Assembly (NCBI GenBank): GCA_003265435.1
Contig: NOXC01000003.1
Coordinates: forward strand, 186,001 to 250,000
DNA length: 64,000 nucleotides
Source of the DNA: Cellvibrionaceae bacterium AOL6
GTDB lineage: Bacteria; Pseudomonadota; Gammaproteobacteria; Pseudomonadales; Cellvibrionaceae
Reading direction: 5' to 3'
Below, piece after piece: positions 25,828 to 35,354 of the stretch. The number at the start of each line of letters is the position of its first letter. Positions within the stretch are counted from its first letter, which is position 1. The notes under the pieces were generated by a model. It was given only the letters and a program-made list of their open reading frames with translations. It had not been told where the DNA came from and ran no database searches. The position numbers and the translations under genes are program-made.

Positions 25828-26727
25828 ATGAATAAATCTGTCTTGCTCGCCATGTTTTTGGCTCTGCTGCCCACTGCGGCGAGCCTGGCAGATGCCGCCG
25901 ATACCGCACCAGCCCAAGCGACCGTCTACACCTACCGAGCCTCCGAAAGCGAGGGTGATGTGCGCTATAGCTATGACTATCGGCTGCTCAAGCTTGCGCT
26001 CGACAAAACAGTGGCGGACTACGGTCCTTACGAACTGCGCCCCAGCGCACCGATGAACTTTCTGCGTGCGCTGACCGAGTTGAGACGCAACCAGTACCCG
26101 AACTTCGTCATGAAACAAAGCTACACCGAGACGGCGGGGACACCGGAAGAATTCGAGTTTATTGAGATCCCCGTCGACCGGGGCATTGTGGGCTACCGCG
26201 TCTGTTTCACCTCAAAAGGGAACGTCGACGCGTTACAAAAAACAGAGAGCCTGGAAGCACTTCAACAGTTTTCGATCGGCCAGGGCGTCGGTTGGGTCGA
26301 CAACACTATTCTCGAGCACAATGGATTTCGTGTGGTGGAAGTGCCCATTTATGAGAGCTTGTTTACGATGGTTGCCAGCCGTCGCTTTGACCTCTTGTGC
26401 CGAGGTGCCAACGAAGTGCTCTATGAATGGAAAGCCCATCAGGATATTCCCAACTTCACGCTCGATGAGCATATCCTGATCTACTATCCACTACCGCGCT
26501 TTTTCAGTTATCACAGAGCCAACCGTGCCGTCATGCAGCGCATTCACGAGGGCTTGCGACGTGCCTATGCCGATGGCAGCTTCGTCGCGCTCTGGGAACA
26601 GTTCTATCAGGAGAGCATCGACTTCGCCCAGTTAGACACGCGACGTCGCTTCATTCTCGAAAACCCACTGCTCGGCGAACTCTCACCGGACTATCAACAA
26701 TACCTGCTCGAATCCATACCTCGTTGA
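25828..26727 (+). CDS. Periplasmic binding-protein-like protein (paralogue 2)
   Basis: This 299-residue protein has a signal peptide (MNKSVLLAMFLALLPTAASL) and then LLKLALDKTVADYGPYEL, a block shared nearly word for word with the convergent protein at 26737. Further shared blocks are the PVDRGIVGYRVCF lobe, IGQGVGWVDNTILEHNGF and SRRFDLLCRGANEV. The start at 25828 gives a proper signal peptide; the frame is open upstream into the ygjV end. It is probably a periplasmic ligand binder of the solute-binding family 3 type, without transporter genes nearby. Confidence 0.8.
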   Translation: MNKSVLLAMFLALLPTAASLADAADTAPAQATVYTYRASESEGDVRYSYDYRLLKLALDKTVADYGPYELRPSAPMNFLRALTELRRNQYPNFVMKQSYTETAGTPEEFEFIEIPVDRGIVGYRVCFTSKGNVDALQKTESLEALQQFSIGQGVGWVDNTILEHNGFRVVEVPIYESLFTMVASRRFDLLCRGANEVLYEWKAHQDIPNFTLDEHILIYYPLPRFFSYHRANRAVMQRIHEGLRRAYADGSFVALWEQFYQESIDFAQLDTRRRFILENPLLGELSPDYQQYLLESIPR

Positions 26728-26736
26728 CTCTGGCCC

Positions 26737-27588
26737 CTACTCATCGAGACTCGACTCCAGCTGGATCAGACGTAAGCCTGGGTGTTTGAGATAGTCCGTG
26801 ATGTGCTGGTTGTAACGTCGAAACAAGGCCTCAAAGGAACCGTCCTCTTGCGCACGTTCCAAGCCCTGCTCTAAACGCGTGGCCAACTCGGGGTATTGCG
26901 CCCCCACCTGAAAATACACATTCAACGGGTAATGAATGACGAGGTTGGGCACCAGCGTCATATCGTAGTGCTCTTGCGCCGTCGCCAGCAAACCGTGCAC
27001 TTCATTGACGCCGAAAGGGAGAAAATCGAAGCGCCCGGCGTTGAGCATCGCAAATAGGGAATCGAAGCCAATGGCCGTTGCCACGCGAATACCCGCGGCT
27101 TTGTAGACGGCGATGTCGCCCCAGTTACTGCCCTGACCCACGACATACGCTTTCAGCGCATCAATACTCGCCACATTGGCGAAGTCGCCCACTCGATCGC
27201 TGCGCACCATGAGCTGCCGATAGCCAAGCAGGCCCCGCCAGATCGGGATATCGATGCGCAGATAGTGCTTACGCACCTCGTCGTAATCCAGTGCGGAGCC
27301 TGCCACATAGAACTGATACTCGCCCTTGAGCAGCTGTATGTGACCGCGCCGCGCACTATAAGGCGTCGTCAAAACGTGCAACTCGTAAGGGCCGTAATCA
27401 CCAACGGTTTTATCCAGAGCCAGTCGCGCAACACTGATTTCGTATTCAGTCCGGCTCGGTGCCGAAGCCGCCCAAATGGTGTAATGCGTGACTGGATGCA
27501 CCGGGTCTTCGTTTGCCAGCGCAGTAGAATGAGGCAACCAGAGCGACATCCATAGCATACTCAGCACGCCTGAAGACCGCCTCAGCAT
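26737..27588 (-). CDS. Periplasmic binding-protein-like protein (paralogue 3)
   Basis: This 283-residue protein has an N-terminal signal (cut near STALA) and LALDKTVGDYGPYELHVLT, clearly homologous to the convergent gene whose stop is only 9 bases away. Also conserved are WRGLLGYRQLMVRS, VGQGSNWGDIAVYKAAGIRV and AGRFDFLPFGVNEVHG. The tail-to-tail arrangement suggests an inverted duplication followed by divergence. Ligand unknown. Confidence 0.82.
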   Translation of the reverse strand: MLRRSSGVLSMLWMSLWLPHSTALANEDPVHPVTHYTIWAASAPSRTEYEISVARLALDKTVGDYGPYELHVLTTPYSARRGHIQLLKGEYQFYVAGSALDYDEVRKHYLRIDIPIWRGLLGYRQLMVRSDRVGDFANVASIDALKAYVVGQGSNWGDIAVYKAAGIRVATAIGFDSLFAMLNAGRFDFLPFGVNEVHGLLATAQEHYDMTLVPNLVIHYPLNVYFQVGAQYPELATRLEQGLERAQEDGSFEALFRRYNQHITDYLKHPGLRLIQLESSLDE

Positions 27589-27804
27589 AGGCAGACCTCT
27601 CCTCTGGCAAAGGCGCCAAAAGGAAGGGGAACTTCAGCGTTACAAGCGGGTCTCAAGGGCATACCGGAGGGGGCAGTTGTAAGGGCGTCTAACCGTTATT
27701 GTAGTGGTCGAAAGGGTTCGCGGCCAATGCCCGCCCGATGCAAGGTGGCGTAATGCTACAATCGCCCCATATAAGATAATATACGTGCCAACACGGACCT
27801 CGTC

Positions 27805-28905
27805 ATGGAAGAAGCGTTAAAACTGCTGCTGATCAGCGCCATTCTGCTCGGTTTCTGGGTCGCGGTTCAACTGGGGTTCTCACGCACAGGCCACGCAGGC
27901 AGCAATCGCTTGCTGATGGTATTTGTTGTCCTGCATATTCTTCCTCCGCTCAACGTGTACAGCCAAATGGCATTCGGAACCATGGATTGGTGTTGGCTAC
28001 TGGCCACCCACTTACCTTGGCTGCATGGACCCTTTTTGTATCTCTTTCTACGTAGTCTGCAAGGACACACGTGCTCCGTTCGCCTGGCTGCGTTGCACAG
28101 CTTGCCTTTTTTTCTCACGCTACTGATTCGAATGGGGCCGAACTCCCCTCCCGGCGCGCTGCTTGCCAGTGCCTTGTTCCTGCAAATGGGCGCGTACCTA
28201 CTCGCTTCCGGTTTTCTGTTGGTGCACGGACGGCAGCGCTTAATGGAGAACCTGCAAGGTCAGAAGCGCACGTGTTATCTGTGGCTCTGTTACTTACTCG
28301 TTGGGCTCGCGCTACTCAGTGCCCTGGATGTGTTTTTCATCAGCCGTTTTATCTGGTTCACCCCCGTCAATACCGTGGCCTGGCAATGGGGTGTCGCCGT
28401 TGCCGCGATGTATATTCAGGGCATGGCATTTTTCTCTCTATGCAATCCGAAGGTTTTTTTCAACGACGTGCTCGACCTGGGCCGCCGCGTCATCTCAACG
28501 AGCCCGCTGCCGGAACCTGAAAAGAAATATCGCGAGCTCAGCCCCACCAGTGCCGACTCCCTTTCACAGTCACTTGACGCGCTCATGCACAAAGAGCGCC
28601 TTTACGAAAATAACGATTTATCACTTGGGCAACTGGCCGATGCCATGTCATTGAGCACACACCAGCTCTCGGAGCTGTTAAACACACACCGAGGCCAAAC
28701 CTTTTACGACTACGTGAATCAATATCGACTGCAAGCCGCCATCGCCCTTCTCGAAGACCCGAAATGCGCATTGCCCATTCTCGATATCGCGTTTGAATCG
28801 GGTTTCAACAACAAAAACACCTTCTATCGTTTTTTCAAAGCTCAAACCGGGCTGACACCTAGCGCCTATCGACGGCAGGGCTCAAAAGTCGCCGTCGGCG
28901 CCTAA
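27805..28905 (+). CDS. Membrane-embedded AraC-family transcriptional regulator
   Basis: In this 366-residue protein the first 225 residues form about seven predicted membrane helices, and the last 100 (about 260-360) are an AraC DNA-binding domain with two helix-turn-helix motifs (LSLGQLADAMSLSTHQLSEL and ILDIAFESGFNNKNTFYRFF). Such proteins bind DNA from the inner membrane, as do relatives in many marine bacteria. It sits directly upstream of the exported protein and RND genes and is the obvious candidate for their regulator; that link is inferred. Confidence 0.9.
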   Translation: MEEALKLLLISAILLGFWVAVQLGFSRTGHAGSNRLLMVFVVLHILPPLNVYSQMAFGTMDWCWLLATHLPWLHGPFLYLFLRSLQGHTCSVRLAALHSLPFFLTLLIRMGPNSPPGALLASALFLQMGAYLLASGFLLVHGRQRLMENLQGQKRTCYLWLCYLLVGLALLSALDVFFISRFIWFTPVNTVAWQWGVAVAAMYIQGMAFFSLCNPKVFFNDVLDLGRRVISTSPLPEPEKKYRELSPTSADSLSQSLDALMHKERLYENNDLSLGQLADAMSLSTHQLSELLNTHRGQTFYDYVNQYRLQAAIALLEDPKCALPILDIAFESGFNNKNTFYRFFKAQTGLTPSAYRRQGSKVAVGA

Positions 28906-29003
28906 CACGTAATACTGACGTACCGATTGATCGAAAGTGACGCCGCGACACTGGAAATCAGGGAAATTCACGTTTCCCGATAATCACAATAAGGACCCAT
29001 TCC

Positions 29004-29720
29004 ATGACGCTTTCACTCTTGCGTGCTCTGGCGCTCACATCGGCCTTTCTGGTATGCCCTGGCGCACATAGCGATAACACAGAAGTCACGATCAACGCAG
29101 GCGAGCAACTCACACTTGTCTTTGTGAAAAACAAGGAGGGCGGCGAAGCGGCACGGGAGCGCTACTTAAGCGGCGCATTTACGCTCGCAAAAGAGGCGGG
29201 GATGCGAAGCCTCATCGCCTTTCCTGTCACTGGAATACTCCACGGAGAACAGCCGCTGGATGGCGTGGGTTTGTACGCTTTTCCCGATAAAGTCAGCGCG
29301 CAGCGCCTTCGTGCAAATGACACGTATTTGCAGCAATACGTTCCACTTAGAAAAGCGGGCTGGGAAAGTCTCGAAGTCATTGATGTCGACATTGATGAGG
29401 CAGTACAATTTTCCCTGAACGAGGACTACAGCTACACCATTGCCAAGGTTTGGCTCGCCGATCCTGCCCGCTATGATCGCTATTACGAAGGCACTCAGCC
29501 ACTTCGTGAAGCACTTGGCGCGACGTTTCTTCTCAAACTCAATAATGTCCGCATGGACGGCGTCGATGCGAAGGAATTGCCCGACTTCATAGCACTTGTA
29601 GAGTGGCCAGATGCCCATGCACCTGCCCGCTACACCGAAGCGCCACTATTCAAACAGTACGAAGCTGATGTTCAAGCCGGCATCCAACGACTTGAGTGGT
29701 ACCAACTCGGTTTTTATTGA
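29004..29720 (+). CDS. Exported protein with dimeric alpha-beta-barrel-like repeats
   Basis: This 238-residue protein has a signal peptide (cut near GAHS-DN). Two ferredoxin-like repeats can be seen: the first has KNKEGGEAARERYLSGAF and FPDKVSAQRLRANDTY, the second KVWLADPARYDRYYEGTQPL and WPDAHAPARYTEAPLFKQYE. This is the pattern of DUF1330, EthD or ABM proteins, normally small cytosolic enzymes, so export is unusual. AAGGA precedes the ATG. It is 45 bases before the RND adaptor and may belong to its operon. Function unknown. Confidence 0.75.
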   Translation: MTLSLLRALALTSAFLVCPGAHSDNTEVTINAGEQLTLVFVKNKEGGEAARERYLSGAFTLAKEAGMRSLIAFPVTGILHGEQPLDGVGLYAFPDKVSAQRLRANDTYLQQYVPLRKAGWESLEVIDVDIDEAVQFSLNEDYSYTIAKVWLADPARYDRYYEGTQPLREALGATFLLKLNNVRMDGVDAKELPDFIALVEWPDAHAPARYTEAPLFKQYEADVQAGIQRLEWYQLGFY

Positions 29721-29764
29721 CCGGTTTCTACTGATCCAATTTTGCGTCGCAAAAGGAGTGCCGC

Positions 29765-30889
29765 ATGAAAACACTGAATGCTCCGCTATTGTCAATTGTA
29801 CTACTGCTGGCCGTACTCGCCGCAGTCGGAGGAACGAAATGGCTGCAAATGCGAGCGGCGGCCTCGGGTGGTGGGCAATTTGCCGCGCCGCCCTCTGCGG
29901 TCAATGTCTTCACCGCAGAATTGCAGGCGTGGCCGAACACACTGCACGCCGTGGGTTCGGTCCATGCGGACGAGGGCATCACTGTGCTCGCGGAAGTGCC
30001 TGGCCGTGTGGAATCCATTCACTTCCGCTCAGGCGACTTCGTCGAAAAAGGGACCTTGCTGCTGACGCAACATTCCGGAAACGAAAGCGCGCAACTGGCG
30101 GCAGCAAAAGCGCAATGGCTTTTGGCGCAGTCCAATTTTAATCGCGTGAGCAGCTTGCGCGATCAAAAAACCGTCTCGGAAAGCGATTTCGAAGTAGCTC
30201 GGCAGGAATTGGCCAGTGCCGAAGCCGAGGTCAGAAACCTCGAATCCACGCTCGACAAGAAAACACTGCGGGCACGCTTTAGTGGCCGCCTTGGTATTCG
30301 CAAAGTGGACTTGGGACAGGACCTGCAAATCGGAGATGAAATTGTTGCGCTGCAATCGCACGACAATCTGCGCGTGAATTTCACGATGCCCCAACGCTAT
30401 GTTCGCCTGATCAAGTCGGGCCTGCCGGTGGAAGTCAACATGATCGAAGACAAAGACACTAAAGTCATCGGTCAAGTGAATGCGGTCGGCGCCGAAGTGG
30501 ATATGCTGACGCGAAATATCGAGGTCCAAGCCACGCTCGAAGCCAGCGAAGGCACACTGATTCCAGGCATGGCGGTGGAGGTCTACGTACAGCTGCCTGA
30601 AGCCAAAGAGCGCTTGGTCGTGCCGTCGACAGCGGTGGTGTATGCCCCTTATGGCGACACCGTGTTTGTGATCGAAATGAACGAGGAAAGTGGGCAGCTG
30701 CAGGCACGGCAACAATTCGTCAAGGTGCTTGAGCGACGCGGAGATTTCGTTGCCATCGGGGCGGGCCTGCAAGCGGGTGAACAGGTGGCCAGCGCGGGTG
30801 CGTTTAAGTTGTACAACGGCCAGAACGTCATGATCACCGAAAACCCCGAAACCGCATATAGCCTGAACCCCACCCCCAGCGACAGCTAA
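29765..30889 (+). CDS. RND efflux periplasmic adaptor (membrane fusion protein)
   Basis: This 374-residue protein has an N-terminal membrane anchor, a lipoyl/barrel-sandwich segment (VLAEVPGRVESIHFRSGDFV with its partner TLRARFSGRLGIRKVDLGQD), an intervening helical hairpin and a beta-barrel (RLVVPSTAVVYAPYGDTVFV). It bridges the inner-membrane pump to an outer-membrane channel. AAGGAG lies 6 bases before the ATG. It is transcribed with the RND permease 61 bases downstream; no TolC-type gene is in the window, so a shared channel is expected. Confidence 0.94.
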   Translation: MKTLNAPLLSIVLLLAVLAAVGGTKWLQMRAAASGGGQFAAPPSAVNVFTAELQAWPNTLHAVGSVHADEGITVLAEVPGRVESIHFRSGDFVEKGTLLLTQHSGNESAQLAAAKAQWLLAQSNFNRVSSLRDQKTVSESDFEVARQELASAEAEVRNLESTLDKKTLRARFSGRLGIRKVDLGQDLQIGDEIVALQSHDNLRVNFTMPQRYVRLIKSGLPVEVNMIEDKDTKVIGQVNAVGAEVDMLTRNIEVQATLEASEGTLIPGMAVEVYVQLPEAKERLVVPSTAVVYAPYGDTVFVIEMNEESGQLQARQQFVKVLERRGDFVAIGAGLQAGEQVASAGAFKLYNGQNVMITENPETAYSLNPTPSDS

Positions 30890-30949
30890 AGAAAGGGCGC
30901 TTCACACTCGCCATGCTGCAGTGTGATGTCAGCCAGAGGACGATAGATC

Positions 30950-33900
30950 ATGAAATTCACGGATATGTTTATTCGCCGGCCCGTGCTGGCGATCGTGGTG
31001 AGCCTGTTGATTCTGATAGCGGGTATCCAGGCGGCATTTAATTTAACCGTACGCCAATACCCTCAGAGCGACAGTGCGGTTATCAGCATCAGTACGGTCT
31101 ATGTTGGCGCCAGCGCCGAATTGGTTCAGGGCTTTGTGACCACCCCCATCGAACGTGCCATTTCCGCAGCCGATGGCATTAACTACATTGAGTCATCCAG
31201 TTCGCTGGGCATGAGCAGCATCAATGTGTTTTTGAAGCTGAACTATGACCCGGTCAGAGCGATGTCGGAAATCAGTGCCAAGGTGAACCAGGTGCGGGGG
31301 GATTTACCCCCGGAGGCGGAAATCCCGACCCTCACTATTACCTCGCCAGACGAGCGCATTGCATCGGCCTACCTGAGTTTCAGCTCCGAGGTATTAAGTC
31401 AAAGTCAGATTACCGATTATCTTGTGCGCGCCATTCAGCCCCGCATCACCGCGCTGCCCGGTATCCAGCGGGCCGATGTGCTCGGCGGCCGTTCGTTCGC
31501 CATGCGGATCTGGTTAAAACCGCAACATATGGCAGCGTTGAATGTCAGCCCTTCGGAGGTGCGTCGCGCGCTCGCCGCAAACAATGTGCAATCCACTGTG
31601 GGCCAGACCAAGGGCGCGCTGACCCAGATCAACCTCAGTGCCGATACCGACCTGCGCACGGTTGAGGACTTCGAAAAAATCATCATTCGGCGCAATGAGC
31701 AGGGCACCATACGCCTGAGTGATGTCGCGGATATTGAATTGGGTGCAGAGGATTACACCGTAAACGTCGCCTTCTCTGGCGACACCGCTGTGTTCATGGG
31801 GATCTGGGTGCTGCCGACCGCGAATGCACTTGAAGTCATCGCACGCGTGACCGAGGAAATGGAAGACATCCAATCCGAGCTGCCCAGCGGGCTGAACGCG
31901 CGCGTGGCCTACGACGCAACAGAGTACATCAGCGAGAGTATCGAGGAGGTGCAAATCACGTTGACGGAAACCCTCCTGATCATAACCGTGGTGATCTTCC
32001 TGTTTTTGGGTTTCAGCCGATCTGTGTTAATTCCGCTCGTGGCGATTCCGTTGAGTCTCGTCGGTGCCATTTTTATTATCCAGCTGTTCGGTTTTTCGAT
32101 AAACCTGCTGACCTTACTCGCCATTGTGCTCAGCGTGGGGCTCGTGGTCGATGACGCCATTATTATGGTCGAAAATATCGAACGTCATATCGAAGAAGGC
32201 AAGGCGCCCTTCGACGCGGCCATCATCGCCGCACGTGAACTTGTCAGCCCCATCATCTCCATGACGATCACGATCGTGTCCGTCTACATTCCTATCGCCT
32301 TCCAGGGCGGCTTGACCGGCGCACTGTTCCGCGAATTTGCGGTGACGCTGGCAGGCGCCATTGTGGTGTCAGCCGTCGTGGCATTGACCCTCTCGCCCAT
32401 GCTCGGCGCAAAAATGTTGCAGGCGAATAAAAAAATGAGCGGGCCACTTGAAGGGCTGTTCGAAAAATTCAAGGCATTTTACGCACGTTTTCTCGACAGC
32501 AGCCTGCAGAACCGGCTCGGCATCTATGTCTTCTGGGCAGTGATTACGCTGCTGGTCATTCCGCTGTATATGATGTCGCCAAGAGAGTTGGCGCCTATCG
32601 AGGATCAGGGCGTGATCTTCGGCTTTGTTGAAGCCCCTTCCGATGCCACGGTGGATCAAGCCACCTTTTATTCCGCGCAGATAAACGATGCGTTTATGAG
32701 CGTGGAAGAAACAGACTTCACCTTCCAGGTGACCTTCCCCTCCGGTGGCTTCTCCGGCCTGGTGACCCAGCCCTGGAGCGAACGTGACCGCAGCGTGTTT
32801 GAAATTCTGCCAGAGGTCTACATGAAACTCACCGGCATTGCCGGCCTGCAGATATTCCCGATTACCCCGCCAGCATTGCCTGGAGGCAGCGACTTTCCTG
32901 TGGACTTTGTTATCACCTCTACCGCGCCGCCAGAAGACATCTACCCGCTTGCCCAAGAGCTGCAAATGGCCGCCATGGGCAGTGGACTCTTCGCCTTCCC
33001 CCCAATGATCGACATGAAGTACGACCAGCCCGACGCCAAGCTGATCATCGATAAGGAAAAGGTCGCAGATTTCGGTCTGACCCTCGAGTCGGTTACGCAG
33101 GACTTGGCCATCATGCTCGGTGGAAACTACGTGAACCGTTTTAATATGGACGGGCTCAGCTACAAGGTGATTCCCCAGGTAAAACGCCACGCGCGCCTGA
33201 CGCCTGACGACCTTAACAACCTGTACTTGAGCGGCCCCGAGGGCAACCTCATCCGCCTGGCCGAGGTCGCCAGCATTGAAGAGAGCATCGTGCCGCGCTC
33301 GCGCAATCGTTTTCAGCAGCTGAATTCTGTGAAATTGAGTGGCATGCCGGTCGTGCCATTGGACCAGGCTTTACAATTTCTGGAGCAGAAAGCCGAAGAG
33401 ATCTTACCGCGCGGCTATCAAATGAATTACACCGGTGAATCTCGCCAGTTGCGTACGGAAGGCAATAAATTTGTGCCCGCCATTTCGTTCGCGGTGTTAA
33501 TCATTTTTTTGGTTCTCGCAGCGCAATTCAACAGCTTTCGCGACCCGTTGATTATCCTTCTGGGCTCGGTGCCCCTGGCCATGTTTGGGGCGCTGGTATT
33601 CACCTTCCTTAAATTCAACGGCTTCTGGACCGATGGCTGGACCAGCACCTTAAATATTTATTCGCAAGTCGGCCTCGTCACCTTGATCGGCCTGATCGTG
33701 CGCAACGGTATTCTCGTCGTGGAATTTGCGAACAAACTGCAAGAACGTGGCCTCGCAAAATTGGAAGCGGTGACCGAAGCCGCGTTGGTGCGGCTCAGAC
33801 CGGTGTTGATGACCAGCCTGGCCACCGTCGCCGGCCATACGCCGTTGATTTTCGCGAGTGGCGCGGGTGCGGAAGCACGCAACTCCATTGGTTTAGTACT

Positions 33901-34033
33901 GGTACTGGGAATGCTGATTGGTACGCTGTTCTCTCTGATTGTGTTGCCATCACTGTACATGCTGTTCGGCCGAGACTACGCCAAACAGCAAGCGCAGCCG
34001 AGTATCACACAAGCAGAACCCCAGGCCTCCTAA
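30950..34033 (+). CDS. RND-family multidrug efflux permease (HAE-1 type)
   Basis: This 1027-residue inner-membrane proton antiporter is like AcrB/MexB. It has the N-terminal MFIRRPVLAIVVSLLI helix, two large periplasmic loops and twelve membrane helices. The proton-relay pair is D401-D402 in VGLVVDDAIIMVENIERH. The C-terminal half repeats the fold (GLIVRNGILVVEFANKLQ, RPVLMTSLATVAGHTPL). It forms a two-gene efflux unit with the adaptor upstream and probably exports amphiphilic compounds under control of the membrane AraC protein. Confidence 0.96.
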   Translation: MKFTDMFIRRPVLAIVVSLLILIAGIQAAFNLTVRQYPQSDSAVISISTVYVGASAELVQGFVTTPIERAISAADGINYIESSSSLGMSSINVFLKLNYDPVRAMSEISAKVNQVRGDLPPEAEIPTLTITSPDERIASAYLSFSSEVLSQSQITDYLVRAIQPRITALPGIQRADVLGGRSFAMRIWLKPQHMAALNVSPSEVRRALAANNVQSTVGQTKGALTQINLSADTDLRTVEDFEKIIIRRNEQGTIRLSDVADIELGAEDYTVNVAFSGDTAVFMGIWVLPTANALEVIARVTEEMEDIQSELPSGLNARVAYDATEYISESIEEVQITLTETLLIITVVIFLFLGFSRSVLIPLVAIPLSLVGAIFIIQLFGFSINLLTLLAIVLSVGLVVDDAIIMVENIERHIEEGKAPFDAAIIAARELVSPIISMTITIVSVYIPIAFQGGLTGALFREFAVTLAGAIVVSAVVALTLSPMLGAKMLQANKKMSGPLEGLFEKFKAFYARFLDSSLQNRLGIYVFWAVITLLVIPLYMMSPRELAPIEDQGVIFGFVEAPSDATVDQATFYSAQINDAFMSVEETDFTFQVTFPSGGFSGLVTQPWSERDRSVFEILPEVYMKLTGIAGLQIFPITPPALPGGSDFPVDFVITSTAPPEDIYPLAQELQMAAMGSGLFAFPPMIDMKYDQPDAKLIIDKEKVADFGLTLESVTQDLAIMLGGNYVNRFNMDGLSYKVIPQVKRHARLTPDDLNNLYLSGPEGNLIRLAEVASIEESIVPRSRNRFQQLNSVKLSGMPVVPLDQALQFLEQKAEEILPRGYQMNYTGESRQLRTEGNKFVPAISFAVLIIFLVLAAQFNSFRDPLIILLGSVPLAMFGALVFTFLKFNGFWTDGWTSTLNIYSQVGLVTLIGLIVRNGILVVEFANKLQERGLAKLEAVTEAALVRLRPVLMTSLATVAGHTPLIFASGAGAEARNSIGLVLVLGMLIGTLFSLIVLPSLYMLFGRDYAKQQAQPSITQAEPQAS

Positions 34034-34063
34034 AAGGCCTGGTCGCAACACACGGTGTCGCGG

Positions 34064-35230
34064 TTATTCGTCGAGCAACTCGAGAATGTTATAGGCCACC
34101 GGTTTTAAGTTGTTTTCGCGGTCGATGAGCAAGGGATAATCCGTACGCCCTTCCATCGGCCAGCCATTGCGCCAGCTTTGAGCATCGTTGACCCCCCAGA
34201 AAGTCACGCGGGAAATCGTATCCTGATGTTTTAAGAAGAGCTTAAACACATTGAGGTACTGCGCTTCATACGCCGCATTCACATCATCCGGCATGCCGTC
34301 GACGTAGGGGTTGAACTTGGCTTGCAGCTCCAGGTCAATGCCAATGTCCGCCCCCTCATTGCCCTCTGAAGGAAACGGTAATACCGAGATATCGAGCTCC
34401 GTCACCATCACTTTCCCCAGTGGCGCATAGGCGAGAATGGAGTCTTCGATTACGCTCAGGTCCTTTGGGTTATCAATGCCGTAGTGCCCCTGCATGCCAA
34501 TGCCATGAACAGGAATGCCTTTCTCTTGAATGGATTTCACCAACCTGACCGCACCGGCGCGTTTCTCCGGTTTAAACAGGTTATAGTCGTTGTAGTACAG
34601 CTCGGCATCCGGGTCCGCTTTGTGCGCAAACTCGAAGGCTTTTTCGACGTAGTCGTCTCCGATAATTTGCTGCCAGCGCGACTCGCGCATCGTGCCATCT
34701 TCGTTGAGCGCTTCGTTAACCACGTCCCAGCTTTGCACCGAATCTTTATAGCGACCAACCACCGTAGCAATGTGCTGCTCCATGCGCTGCAACAACAATT
34801 CGCGCGAGGCCGGTTGCCCCTGCTCATCTTCAAAGACCCAATCCGGGGTCTGGTGATGCCAGACAAGTGCATGCCCGGTAACAAACATACCGTGTTTGGC
34901 CGCGAACTGGGTCAGTGCATCAGCTGAATCCCAGTAGTAGCGAGTTTCCTCTGGGTGCAGCCGCTCCCATTTCATTTCGTTTTCCGCTGTCAGGGCATTA
35001 AAGTGATGTGCAACCAGATCCAGGGCAGCGGCTTCCTTCCCCATGATCTGATTTTCACTCAGTGCAGCACCAATCAAAAAGCGGCCCTCGAAGGCCTTCG
35101 CCAACGAAGGTTGTGTCTCGACCGCTTGCGCGTCAACGGACTCCGTCGCGCTGGTTTTAGTTTGGGTTGATTCACCACAGGCACTGAGCAAACAGCTCGC
35201 CAACAGTGCGGAAATCAGGGTAGTTTTCAC
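34064..35230 (-). CDS. GH10 endo-1,4-beta-xylanase lipoprotein
   Basis: This 388-residue enzyme hydrolyses the xylan backbone. A lipobox (SCLLSACG) follows the signal, so it is anchored in a membrane, probably at the surface. The GH10 barrel (about 50-385) contains HALVWHHQTPDWVF, the acid/base Glu173 in DVVNEALNEDG, the nucleophile Glu278 in VTELDISV, and FWGVNDAQSW near the end. I chose a GTG start at 35230 because AAGAGGAG lies 8 bases upstream; the ATG at 35257 precedes that site. There is no carbohydrate-binding module. Confidence 0.96.
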   Translation of the reverse strand: MKTTLISALLASCLLSACGESTQTKTSATESVDAQAVETQPSLAKAFEGRFLIGAALSENQIMGKEAAALDLVAHHFNALTAENEMKWERLHPEETRYYWDSADALTQFAAKHGMFVTGHALVWHHQTPDWVFEDEQGQPASRELLLQRMEQHIATVVGRYKDSVQSWDVVNEALNEDGTMRESRWQQIIGDDYVEKAFEFAHKADPDAELYYNDYNLFKPEKRAGAVRLVKSIQEKGIPVHGIGMQGHYGIDNPKDLSVIEDSILAYAPLGKVMVTELDISVLPFPSEGNEGADIGIDLELQAKFNPYVDGMPDDVNAAYEAQYLNVFKLFLKHQDTISRVTFWGVNDAQSWRNGWPMEGRTDYPLLIDRENNLKPVAYNILELLDE

Positions 35231-35354
35231 AGATTGTGCTCCTCTTAAAAGATACATTGGGTATCCGAAGCGTGTGATATTTTTATAATGGATCGGCAGT
35301 CTGATGCTGCCGTTCTTAATTTAGCCAATGGCGATCAAAGGCGATGGAACACGC

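Noticed and set aside
35281-35290. TATAAT on the plus strand near 35283
   Set aside because: No rightward gene follows; both neighbours are transcribed leftward.
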